Source: an uncultured Lachnospiraceae bacterium
GTDB lineage: Bacteria; Bacillota; Clostridia; Lachnospirales; Lachnospiraceae
DNA length: 64,000 nt
NCBI GenBank assembly: GCA_947564645.1
Contig: CANOCU010000003.1
Span: forward strand, 67,934-131,933
Direction: 5' to 3'
Below are positions 8,749 to 16,876 of this stretch, in pieces (position 1 is the stretch's first letter; every line of letters begins with the position of its first letter). The position numbers were made by a program, and so were the translations under genes. Under the pieces are notes generated by a model. The model searched no databases. It was not told the origin of the DNA and was given only the letters and a program-made list of their open reading frames with translations.

Positions 8749-9933
8749 TCATTTTGTCACATATCCATATATTTTCTTTCCAAATTCTATATCACCTTTT
8801 CTATTCTCTGCTGTTCCTATCTCTTTCAACATTACTGCATCTATTATGTCATAATTAATTACCCAAAGAGATTGCTCCCGATCAATAAGTTTATCGCTGC
8901 TCTGAAACAAAAGTCGTATTATTTTATCTCTGTCTGCATAAAGATCTGTACAAAATTCTTCATTATCATTTTCATCAAAACAATACAATTTATTTTCTAA
9001 GACTGACATAAAATATAATCTATTTTTATAAACTTTGCGAAACCATACAGACCCAAGCGCATCCTTTTTATGCCTTTCATTCATACTTATTTTAAATAAA
9101 TTCATTGTATTAATCTTTCCATCTTGTATATCAACAATCTCAATCAAGCCCGTCAGATAAGGAAAAACCCACATTTTATTTTTAAACAAAATGCTGCACT
9201 GCCAGTGCTGTTCTGTTCTTTCTGATAATTCTCCCACTTTTACTTTTTGTATTAAACCACTACGTTCATTCCAAGCACAAATGCTTTTCTCCATATCTTG
9301 AAGCAGCCATATTCTCTCCATATCATCACACGCCCTGCCTGATTTCTGTTCTTTTACCCAATGAAAGTCAAACTTTTTCGTTTTTGTATCAAACTCAACA
9401 AGCACTTCGCATGTAAGGCTTCGAACAAATATAGAATTACCCATAAGATAAATGTCCCGTGAAAAGAACGGCATCGTACCTTTATAGCCATATCTTTTAA
9501 ACCTCTCAATTTTGTCATCATAAACTTTTAGCTGCCTTGTTTTAAAGTCATAGCAAACAGCACACGGATATTTTGCTCCAAAGGCATAGACGCATGAATC
9601 AACCATAATGCCTCCAACAACCTGAGGCCAATACCGCATAGCCTGATCATTATTCTCAACAGGAAACTTCATGCACACAAAATCATTATGTGCGATGTTA
9701 TACAAAGTAATATAAGCCGATAAATCGGGCAAAAAAAGTATTTCGTCCTTATATTTAAATGCATCACCATATAGTCTTGACTGTCTCTTTGAATCATTTG
9801 GGAAAAAACTTATAAATTCAGCTTTACCACCATGCAGTCCCGTCTTGAACAGTCCATTAAACTGTCCGGATGAAAAAAAAATATTGTCTTCGGTAAAAAC
9901 TATATCACTCGCCCATAATTTATGTTTTCTCAT
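8749..9933 (-). CDS. Predicted beta-propeller protein, function unknown
   Basis: About 394 residues without a signal peptide. The sequence has repeated short blocks of about 50 residues with a strand-turn-strand look, for example NIFFSSGQFNGLFK, EILFLPDLSAYITLYN, CVYAFGAKYPCAVCYD, SIFVRSLTCEVLVEF, KMWVFPYLTGLIEI and RLYFMSVLENKLYCFDE, as in six- or seven-bladed propellers. I do not recognise a catalytic motif. I start at the ATG at 9933, seven bases after GAGG. It sits directly upstream of the radical SAM gene, so it could be a substrate-binding partner or a cytoplasmic sensor. This is inference from context. Confidence 0.65.
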   Translation of the reverse strand: MRKHKLWASDIVFTEDNIFFSSGQFNGLFKTGLHGGKAEFISFFPNDSKRQSRLYGDAFKYKDEILFLPDLSAYITLYNIAHNDFVCMKFPVENNDQAMRYWPQVVGGIMVDSCVYAFGAKYPCAVCYDFKTRQLKVYDDKIERFKRYGYKGTMPFFSRDIYLMGNSIFVRSLTCEVLVEFDTKTKKFDFHWVKEQKSGRACDDMERIWLLQDMEKSICAWNERSGLIQKVKVGELSERTEQHWQCSILFKNKMWVFPYLTGLIEIVDIQDGKINTMNLFKISMNERHKKDALGSVWFRKVYKNRLYFMSVLENKLYCFDENDNEEFCTDLYADRDKIIRLLFQSSDKLIDREQSLWVINYDIIDAVMLKEIGTAENRKGDIEFGKKIYGYVTK

Positions 9934-9963
9934 ATACAATCCTCACTAAATCATAAGCCAATA

Positions 9964-11367
9964 TTATATGTCAAGAGTACTTAATAAATTTCGCAGTTGT
10001 ATATTCAAGCAATTATTTATTTGAACCAATACATTAAGTGTACTATAACTTACCCATACATATTCTGCTGGCAAATTTTTCATTTTACTTTGTTCAATAA
10101 ATATTACAATATACCTGTTCTCTTCCTGATAAAACCTTCCTCCTTCTTCTGACAGCATAACATCTAAGGTTATGTTGTCGGGAGACTCTATCTCTTTTCT
10201 AAAAATTGCCTCGATATTATCATCCTGCTCCTTTGAATGCGTTGAATCCCATTGTATACTGGGAGCCAGTTCTATTTTATCAAATGTTCCAATTTCTGAT
10301 TTAACCCGGACCAAAATCTTCATACAGCCATCAATATCTGTTATAATCATTCCATACACTGCTTTGCCAATTGCTTTAAATAATGGTTGGTTCCATCTTG
10401 TTACTTCACGGCCTTCAATATTCACATCATAGTATTTTACGACGAAATCAGCCTCTTTATTGCACCTAATACCAAACTCATCCATTTCCCAATCTGCTAA
10501 TTCAAACAAAGGGATTTCTATAGTCCTATCATTTTGGAACATTTTGTAATTATTAATGTTATAATAAATCTGTGGTAATTCATTTATTGCTTCTGTTTGA
10601 TAAATTGAAATAAAAAAACTTTCTTTTTTGAAAAAAAACTTCAAAGGCTTCAGTTCTTCATCTTGAAACCTAAATCCTGAAATAGGCAGTCCCGAAATGA
10701 CCGTTCGCGTATCCATATTCACCAAATTATCATATTTCATCAAATTCTTAATTTGTCCAAGTGTCATCCACCTATAATTATCATGTACCACCACATCCTC
10801 ATTCACCATAATAATTATGTTTCTATTTCGTTTCTTTAAAAATCTGGAAGATTGTTCTGATTGGATCTGATCATATATAATTTTATATTTCCTGGCATTT
10901 TCAAAATACTCAAAATACGGCGGTAATTCACCTCCATGTACTCTCATGAAGTTACTTTTAGTTGCCTGAATTGTTGGAGATATTTGGACATAGTTTATAT
11001 TTCCCGGTTCTATCTTTGCCTGCATTAAAAAATTAATAACACCATTTATTTTTTTGCATATCATTCCAAGATATCCTATCTCCGGCTGAATAATAATCGG
11101 CTGTTCCGATATAAATTTATTATCTACAAACTTTCTAACTCCCTTAATTGAAAAAAAGCTTCTTTTTCGATTTGTTATTTCACCATTGTAATCATCATAA
11201 AACCAAAAATCGCTTTCATTTAAACTACTTTCCTCTATATACACCCTTGTATCATTTCTAACTTTGTCAATCCACGCTAAAATATCTTGTGTAGTATTCA
11301 CATTCCCGTCATCTGCGGCCCATGACACGAGCCACTCTTTTACAAATTCCTTATTGTTCTCTTTCAT
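9964..11367 (-). CDS. NDP-hexose 2,3-dehydratase (EvaA family)
   Basis: A 467-residue protein made of two related halves, as is typical of dTDP-4-dehydro-6-deoxyglucose 2,3-dehydratases such as EvaA, TylX3 and OleV. Each half has a strand ending in a P-[ST]-I-Q motif: VQISPTIQATKSNF at about residues 127-140 and IELAPSIQWDSTHSK at about 365-379. The enzyme removes water from C2-C3 of the 4-keto-6-deoxy sugar nucleotide, the entry step to 2-deoxysugars. The gene overlaps the upstream reductase gene by 17 bases. No 4,6-dehydratase for the starting sugar is visible here, so it must be encoded elsewhere. Confidence 0.88.
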   Translation of the reverse strand: MKENNKEFVKEWLVSWAADDGNVNTTQDILAWIDKVRNDTRVYIEESSLNESDFWFYDDYNGEITNRKRSFFSIKGVRKFVDNKFISEQPIIIQPEIGYLGMICKKINGVINFLMQAKIEPGNINYVQISPTIQATKSNFMRVHGGELPPYFEYFENARKYKIIYDQIQSEQSSRFLKKRNRNIIIMVNEDVVVHDNYRWMTLGQIKNLMKYDNLVNMDTRTVISGLPISGFRFQDEELKPLKFFFKKESFFISIYQTEAINELPQIYYNINNYKMFQNDRTIEIPLFELADWEMDEFGIRCNKEADFVVKYYDVNIEGREVTRWNQPLFKAIGKAVYGMIITDIDGCMKILVRVKSEIGTFDKIELAPSIQWDSTHSKEQDDNIEAIFRKEIESPDNITLDVMLSEEGGRFYQEENRYIVIFIEQSKMKNLPAEYVWVSYSTLNVLVQINNCLNIQLRNLLSTLDI

Positions 11368-12280
11368 CTCTTTGCGCCTTCTCTAAAAGCCAATTCGCTG
11401 TAAGTCGAATACTGTGTTTAAAATCTGATTCCGCTATACAACCCGTATCTTGATATACAGCCTCTAAGTCAACAAGTGAATAATCTATGTTAAACGAAGA
11501 TTGAATCTCACCAAATTTCAACTCCACATCAGGATTTAACTCATCCCGTACATCACGGACTATCTCATCTAATCGTCGCAAACTCCTATGACCCAAATAA
11601 TAACTTTTCATGTTGACGCTGCGTTTCCCCAGTGCTAGAAACATTCTCGCAACGTCATCAATATAAATCCAATCATGTATTGTATCGCCTTTAATAAGCA
11701 CAGGAGATTTCCCACATAATAAATTTAATATAATCGTATTATGTATTCTTTTTGAATTATCCCCTGGACCAAAACAGCTTCCTATAATAGCCACATTAAA
11801 ATCTATACCCCAATCAGCCGCAAGTGTCTTTCCCATAAAGTCACATGCCAACTTCGCAATACCATATATACATGCTTTACGTGGTATATTTACATTCGCT
11901 TTATGAAATTGAAAAAGTTCCAATTCATTAATAGTTCCAGCCATAATAAATTTTTTGCATCTGATTTTGTGTGCCAATTTTAATGCATCACATGTATACT
12001 GAATATTTTCTATCTGTTTCTCATATTCCCCTAAAATCGTTCCATACGCGCCGTCCCATGCAAAATGATAAAATACATCTATATTTTCAGGTAATTTGTC
12101 CGATAAACTTAAATACTCACACATTTCTGCCTCAACAATAACCAAATTCTTATTTTCTACCTGCGCCATGCTGGTTCTATCCCTTACAATCGCTATTACT
12201 GATATATGATTATTCAGTAGCTCTCGACAAACTGCACTTCCTATGAAACCACTTGCACCTGTCACAATTGCATTTTTCAT
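11351..12280 (-). CDS. NAD-dependent epimerase/dehydratase, probable NDP-hexose 4-ketoreductase
   Basis: A 309-residue extended short-chain dehydrogenase. The N-terminus AIVTGASGFIGSAVCREL is the GxxGxxG cofactor loop; FHKANVNIPRKACIYGIAKL contains the YxxxK catalytic pair (Tyr-Gly-Ile-Ala-Lys). It lies between a 2,3-dehydratase and a Gfo/Idh/MocA reductase with overlapping or very short junctions. In known 2,6-dideoxysugar pathways this position is filled by a 4-ketoreductase, so I infer that role. An epimerase is the main alternative. Confidence 0.8.
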   Translation of the reverse strand: MKNAIVTGASGFIGSAVCRELLNNHISVIAIVRDRTSMAQVENKNLVIVEAEMCEYLSLSDKLPENIDVFYHFAWDGAYGTILGEYEKQIENIQYTCDALKLAHKIRCKKFIMAGTINELELFQFHKANVNIPRKACIYGIAKLACDFMGKTLAADWGIDFNVAIIGSCFGPGDNSKRIHNTIILNLLCGKSPVLIKGDTIHDWIYIDDVARMFLALGKRSVNMKSYYLGHRSLRRLDEIVRDVRDELNPDVELKFGEIQSSFNIDYSLVDLEAVYQDTGCIAESDFKHSIRLTANWLLEKAQRDEREQ

Positions 12281-12286
12281 TCTTAA

Positions 12287-13249
12287 CTATCCCCTCATTT
12301 TTATCTCTTCAACAATTTCTGCCACACATACTAAATCTTCATATATTTTCTCCCTTTTATCCTCATCTGCCACTAATTTTTTATATGCATTGATTGCATT
12401 CAAAAATTGATCGTCTTTTCCAACTGAAATTACACTACTAGAGTTGTCAATATTCGCTAACACTTCTGTTTCATAATTACATGGAGCAGTAAATATTCTT
12501 GGTACTCGTATCCAGCCTTTTTGTCCAATGATTTCTACTTCACATTTATATCCATTATCCATTCCAAATGCTAACTGCGCTATGCATCCCTCTTTATTCT
12601 GCAACGTAGCAGTGCCAAACATATCAACATCAAACCCTTTAACATAATTTAATTTTGCAGTTTCTACCGAAATATCTTTTCCCAATATTTCCATAGCTAA
12701 TCTAATTGTATATCCTCCGCAATCTAATAACGCACCACCACCTAATTCTTTCTTATATCTGAAATCGTTCTCTAATCGCCGAGGAAAAGAAAAATTAATT
12801 CTCACCAACCGTATATCGCCCAAAACATTTTGTTCCCATATCATTTTCTTAACTTGTAGTAACTGTTTGTGATACACAAACATATAATTCTCATATAATA
12901 CCAAATGTTTCTGACGCGCTCTATCCACAAGCTTTAACGTATCCATCAAATTAGTCGTACACGGCTTCTCCAGAAAAACATGCTTACCATTATCCAAGCA
13001 TCTCATTCCCCAAATATAATGCAGAGCTGGCGGTAACGGAATATACACAGATGTAACATCAGGATTTTCAACCACCTTTTCATACCCTACAAATGTTTTC
13101 CCACCATATGCATTTGCAAACTTTATCGCATTCTCATATTTCCTTGTTGCAACACCTACATACTTTGCTTCATCTGCTAGTTTTAATGCCGGTAAAAACC
13201 GTCTATACGCAATATCCGCAGTTCCAATAATTCCAAAATACTCTTTCAT
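12287..13249 (-). CDS. Gfo/Idh/MocA oxidoreductase, probable NDP-hexose 3-ketoreductase
   Basis: About 320 residues. The N-terminal Rossmann fold reads FGIIGTADIAYRRFLPAL, followed by GKHVFLEKPCTTN, the EKP motif of this family whose Lys is catalytic, and later GGGALLDCGGYTIRLA. In 2-deoxysugar pathways (OleW, UrdT, TylC1-type) such enzymes reduce the 3-keto group formed by the 2,3-dehydratase. Being next to an EvaA-type gene supports this. I start at the ATG at 13249, because the upstream TTG abuts the ribosome site; GGGGA lies about 11 bases before the ATG. Confidence 0.83.
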   Translation of the reverse strand: MKEYFGIIGTADIAYRRFLPALKLADEAKYVGVATRKYENAIKFANAYGGKTFVGYEKVVENPDVTSVYIPLPPALHYIWGMRCLDNGKHVFLEKPCTTNLMDTLKLVDRARQKHLVLYENYMFVYHKQLLQVKKMIWEQNVLGDIRLVRINFSFPRRLENDFRYKKELGGGALLDCGGYTIRLAMEILGKDISVETAKLNYVKGFDVDMFGTATLQNKEGCIAQLAFGMDNGYKCEVEIIGQKGWIRVPRIFTAPCNYETEVLANIDNSSSVISVGKDDQFLNAINAYKKLVADEDKREKIYEDLVCVAEIVEEIKMRG

Positions 13250-13271
13250 AATACTAGAAATCCCCAACCTC

Positions 13272-15779
13272 TTATGACATTTGCATTTTATCAGAATTTT
13301 CTTCCAGAAATTCCAGCAATCTTAGTTTCAACAACCTATTACGAACCACAGTTTGCCGTCTATAACTCATTACGAAATCCGATTCTGTACCGTTATATGT
13401 TATCATTTCTTCAAAACGAAATTCTTGTATAAACATTTCTTGCAAATCTCTTCTTGAGAATCGCGATAACCTTTCATATGGATATCCATATTTCCTTTGC
13501 CATGGGGCATTGATAATCATGAGCCGCAATCTGTCAAACTCAGAAAAATATTTCTCATATGTATTATAAACTGGTTCGAGGTCAAAATCTTTTACTGCCT
13601 TTTCCCCATTATCATAGACAGCACTTTTCCCATTGTTCGTTGTCCTCATAAGACTATCAGACCATGCAATATCCCATCTCTTACATATTTTCATTAATAT
13701 TTCTAGTGGATTACATTTTAAATCCTCAAATTTTATAACTAATCGATGGTCTATACCATAATCCTTTTTCCCAATTGGCGGATAATCCAATACAGCATTA
13801 TAAGCAGTCTCTCTATCCCCTAGCCATCCCATTGATATATACCCTTTTGCAATGGCTCCATTTCGCATACATATATTCCTAATTAAATTTATGATACTGC
13901 AAAATCCTATTTGAGAGTCAAAGCAAGTCCAGCATTCTTCCAAGAGCGCTCTATCCATAAAGTGTGGTTCCCAATATATGACCATATTTGCTATATCTGT
14001 TAGTAATATCTCTTTTCCCTGCGTATACATATACGCAACATGAAACATCACAAATAATTCCTGCGGCGTAAATTCACTTCTTCCCCGCAATAACTCTTTC
14101 ATTTTTTTTTCAAAAAGCACCCTGTTCTCAATTTCATTTCTATCTTCATCTTCATATATTTTCCAAAAAACAGACAGAATATTAACAGAGCTTACTATTG
14201 ACAACCGAATGCATAACAAAAACAAATTATCATTTAACAATGTATCATTAATATGATTATAGTTTGTAAACATAATGGATGGATGGTTGTCCAATAAGCT
14301 TCTAAAAAAAACGTTTCCGCAACAGCTTTCAATTGATCCGAGTATAATCCTTTGTGGTTGCAGTTCTTTTATTATATACTTTTTATCTCTTCTCCCTTCA
14401 ATATGTATAAATGGAACCGCAAAGGAAAAGTATTTTGAATAATTATCAATTTGGTTTTCTTTCAAATATGCAACTATAGACTTTATAATCTCTGCCTGCA
14501 TGTTTCTTGGCGTAAAAAACTCTGGAACAACAATCAGACACATCATCTCTCTATCTACATTATTTATATTAACCCTAGGGAGATCATATATCTGCTCGCT
14601 TGTGCTTTCCATATCCAAGTAGCCCTCTACTGCAATCATATTCTTTTTGAAATAGCAGTATAAATACTTACATAAATAGATATCTCCTATCAGTAAAACC
14701 TTTGTGCCACTAAGAGCTTTAACTAAACATTCGCCCCCTATTTGAATATAGTCTTTTAAAACAATAAACTGTTTATTTCTTTCATAACCCAAATAATCAT
14801 AATTATCTATTTCCCCGCCTCCCCATGTACTATATTGCGAGATACAATCTATAAATATTGGGTTTTGGTACTTCTCAATTACATCAGCCGAGTTTAATAT
14901 GGCTTTCTTAAACATTCTGTGTCCATTTTCATTATTTGTATTATCCGTAAAACAGCAAATATCTATCCCGTTGTCTAGCAAAAAATCATATGTATCCTGG
15001 GCCCCAATATCTGTACCCAATATGACAATCTCATTTTCATTTTTTAAACGTGCAAGCAATTCCGCACAGCTACCTATAGCATTTTTAACAATTCCTCTTT
15101 TGATATTCTCCTCATAAATCTTATTAACACATTCAAACTCAACCGAAACACTTCTCAACAGATTTTCTTTCCAATATCTTGGCTTTTCCCATGTTCCCTC
15201 CGCATATATGTTCAGACATTCATACTCTAAAACATCATATTTTTCATCTGGAAAAAAGTTCCGCCACATTGCACTTTCTAATGCCACTGGAATATTTTGA
15301 TTCTTAAGATAATCTACAAAAAAATATGCCAACTCATTAAAACCATATATTTTCACGCATTTATACTGCGGAAACACATCCAAAAACCGTAATGCACCCT
15401 CTGTCTCACGCAGTTCACGAAGCATACGGATCTCGCGATTTGCATCCGCATCCTGATAAGCAAAACAAATCAGTTGATAGTCTTTGTCCAACACTGGAAG
15501 CGGAATGAGATCCCGTACATTGCATCTCTTCTTAAAAATATCTCTTGCATTCCGCCATAGATCATCATCCAGAACCACATATTCTTTATTCAGTGCTGCT
15601 TCAACAGATATGGAATGCAAGAGCGACTGGTATGTGATAATTCCCATAAACGTACCGGAGCTGTCATGCACGCATACGATCTCATCCAAATATCCTGCAA
15701 GAAAATAGGACAACAACCGGTTTCTATCCAACAATTCATATTCGGCACATCCAACCTCGCTATCACAAAATCGTATCAT
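13272..15779 (-). CDS. Large multidomain protein with sulfotransferase-like C-terminal domain; candidate phosphoramidate or sulfo-transferase
   Basis: An 835-residue protein. Residues 1-110 resemble a CBS-like regulatory segment. Residues 140-390 contain three nucleotide-binding-like loops (CVKIYGFNELAYFFVDYL, IVILGTDIGAQDTYDFLL, KVLLIGDIYLCKYLYCYF), like those in other cluster proteins. From about residue 475 a sulfotransferase-like domain begins: RIILGSIESCCGNVFFRSLL then DNHPSI corresponds to the 5'-phosphosulfate loop, and RLVIKFEDLKCNPLEILMKI matches the conserved late segment. The ordinary loop has Ser-Gly-Thr where this has Cys-Cys-Gly, so it is divergent. Its leader is shared with the phosphoramidate operon, and sulfotransferases bind 3'-phosphonucleotide donors, so it may be the transferase using the 3'-phospho-CDP-phosphoramidate donor. 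That role is inference. Confidence 0.6.
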   Translation of the reverse strand: MIRFCDSEVGCAEYELLDRNRLLSYFLAGYLDEIVCVHDSSGTFMGIITYQSLLHSISVEAALNKEYVVLDDDLWRNARDIFKKRCNVRDLIPLPVLDKDYQLICFAYQDADANREIRMLRELRETEGALRFLDVFPQYKCVKIYGFNELAYFFVDYLKNQNIPVALESAMWRNFFPDEKYDVLEYECLNIYAEGTWEKPRYWKENLLRSVSVEFECVNKIYEENIKRGIVKNAIGSCAELLARLKNENEIVILGTDIGAQDTYDFLLDNGIDICCFTDNTNNENGHRMFKKAILNSADVIEKYQNPIFIDCISQYSTWGGGEIDNYDYLGYERNKQFIVLKDYIQIGGECLVKALSGTKVLLIGDIYLCKYLYCYFKKNMIAVEGYLDMESTSEQIYDLPRVNINNVDREMMCLIVVPEFFTPRNMQAEIIKSIVAYLKENQIDNYSKYFSFAVPFIHIEGRRDKKYIIKELQPQRIILGSIESCCGNVFFRSLLDNHPSIMFTNYNHINDTLLNDNLFLLCIRLSIVSSVNILSVFWKIYEDEDRNEIENRVLFEKKMKELLRGRSEFTPQELFVMFHVAYMYTQGKEILLTDIANMVIYWEPHFMDRALLEECWTCFDSQIGFCSIINLIRNICMRNGAIAKGYISMGWLGDRETAYNAVLDYPPIGKKDYGIDHRLVIKFEDLKCNPLEILMKICKRWDIAWSDSLMRTTNNGKSAVYDNGEKAVKDFDLEPVYNTYEKYFSEFDRLRLMIINAPWQRKYGYPYERLSRFSRRDLQEMFIQEFRFEEMITYNGTESDFVMSYRRQTVVRNRLLKLRLLEFLEENSDKMQMS

Positions 15780-15840
15780 CCTAACATCTCCCTCTTCCTT
15801 ACTGACATCACCTCATCATTTTCTCTTCCATCTACAACCA

Positions 15841-15957
15841 ATAAACTAAAAACTGTCATTGCATACTAATGCAATGACAGTCCACATTTTCTTCTTATCC
15901 TGCATCCATGCAATATACTTTCATTCATCCTAAACAACTACTATAATTATCGACACA
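15841..15957 (-). promoter_or_regulatory. Conserved leader element, copy A (sequence box plus terminator hairpin)
   Basis: On the minus strand, 60 bases upstream of the 835-residue gene, a perfect 12-bp stem (15853-15864 with 15869-15880, four-base loop) is followed by TTTTT, giving an intrinsic terminator. About 20 bases before it is a box (15900-15957) with AGGATGAATGAAA and TGCATGGATGCAG, nearly identical to a second copy before the glutamine kinase gene. The 3' arm of the hairpin can also pair with ATTGCAT in the box, so alternative folds are possible. It may act as an attenuator or antitermination site. A simple terminator for the upstream operon is the alternative, but it would not explain the conserved box. 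Confidence 0.65.
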
Positions 15958-16247
15958 TAAAGCAAATTACTTTATGTGTTTTACTCTACTTCCCACCGAC
16001 CGGTACCACCATCATTCCCACCAATTCATTGGATGGCGCTCTCCTCAAAAGGAAATCAATAATCCCCTTTGTATCAATTAAAATCACATTATCGTCTGGC
16101 AAACTGCCTTACGATCCTACCACCTAACTTCCTACGCTTTACCCAGTACGTTGCCACACCATATACAAAGTTCGCTATTGGCGGTGTGGCTAGCACCCTA
16201 TTAAGTGAAATTTTCGTCTGCTAAATGCTGCACCCTTTCTAGGCGCA
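15958..16247. other. Intergenic remainder upstream of leader A
   Basis: No intact gene is seen in this part of the 468-base gap. It holds two inverted repeats: ACACATAAAG with CTTTATGTGT, spanning 15953-15979, and GCCACACC with GGTGTGGC near 16154-16190. Neither has a T-tail. On the minus strand, 15994-16107 is a stop-free stretch that ends in a plausible protein tail (NELVGMMVVPVGGK), possibly the remnant of a lost gene. I cannot name it. Confidence 0.5.
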
Positions 16248-16778
16248 CTAACTATTCCCCAGCATTGGTATCCCTAAATCTCCCTCCAGAATCTTCTCCA
16301 CCTGTTCCTCTAGCGTCCGCTCTCCATCATTCTCCAAAATCAAATCCGGACACTTCGGCTCTTCAATATTCATATGAACACCGACTACCTCTTTCTCCTT
16401 TTCCGTCGTAATCCCACTATAAAGTCCTTTCTGATCTCTTCTTCGTAAAGTTTTCATAGATACTTTTACATAAATTTCTTTGTAATTCTGTATGTTCTGT
16501 CTATTCCAATCCCTTACACTATCAAACATCGATATCGTACAACAGATCACATTCATTCCCTGTTCCTGCAGCATGGCACATAGTCTTGAATACCGCATCG
16601 CACATTTCTTTCGATCCTCCATCGAATATCCAAGATCTTCCCCAAACACCTTCCGTAGCATATCTCCGTCGAGGAACACTGTATTTGGATATTTTGCTCT
16701 TATTTTTTCATAAAGCATTTTTCCAATTGTGGTCTTTCCCGCCCCGGAAAGGCCAGTAATCCAATATACTGTACCCAT
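16248..16778 (-). CDS. APS-kinase-like CDP-phosphoramidate kinase (Cj1415-like)
   Basis: A 176-residue P-loop kinase. GTVYWITGLSGAGKTTIGKM is the Walker A region, FLDGDMLRKVFGEDLGYS and DRKKCAMRYSRL follow as in adenylylsulfate kinases, then MNVICCTISMFDSVRDWNR. On its own it would be called CysC. However, the genes directly upstream encode a cytidylyltransferase, an amidotransferase-type hydrolase, a methyltransferase and a glutamine kinase homolog, exactly the Campylobacter MeOPN set. There the CysC-like enzyme phosphorylates the 3'-hydroxyl of cytidine diphosphoramidate. No intact sulfate adenylyltransferase is in the window; cysD is interrupted at 25.5 kb. The assignment is by context. 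Confidence 0.82.
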   Translation of the reverse strand: MGTVYWITGLSGAGKTTIGKMLYEKIRAKYPNTVFLDGDMLRKVFGEDLGYSMEDRKKCAMRYSRLCAMLQEQGMNVICCTISMFDSVRDWNRQNIQNYKEIYVKVSMKTLRRRDQKGLYSGITTEKEKEVVGVHMNIEEPKCPDLILENDGERTLEEQVEKILEGDLGIPMLGNS

Positions 16779-16876
16779 AGATCTATTAATCCTCTACAAT
16801 TACTGGTATGTAACGTCTCATTCCAAATATCCAAATACTACTCTCTTCTTTCGCAAAATATCGTCTATATACCAAA

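Noticed and set aside
16153..16190. Hairpin GCCACACC/GGTGTGGC as terminator of the phosphoramidate operon
   Set aside because: The 8-bp stem has a large loop and no T-run; the leader hairpin at 15.85 kb is a better candidate.
16248..16778. Plain annotation as adenylylsulfate kinase (cysC) of sulfate assimilation
   Set aside because: The four upstream genes form the phosphoramidate set, and the local cysD is truncated, so a CDP-phosphoramidate kinase is the better reading.
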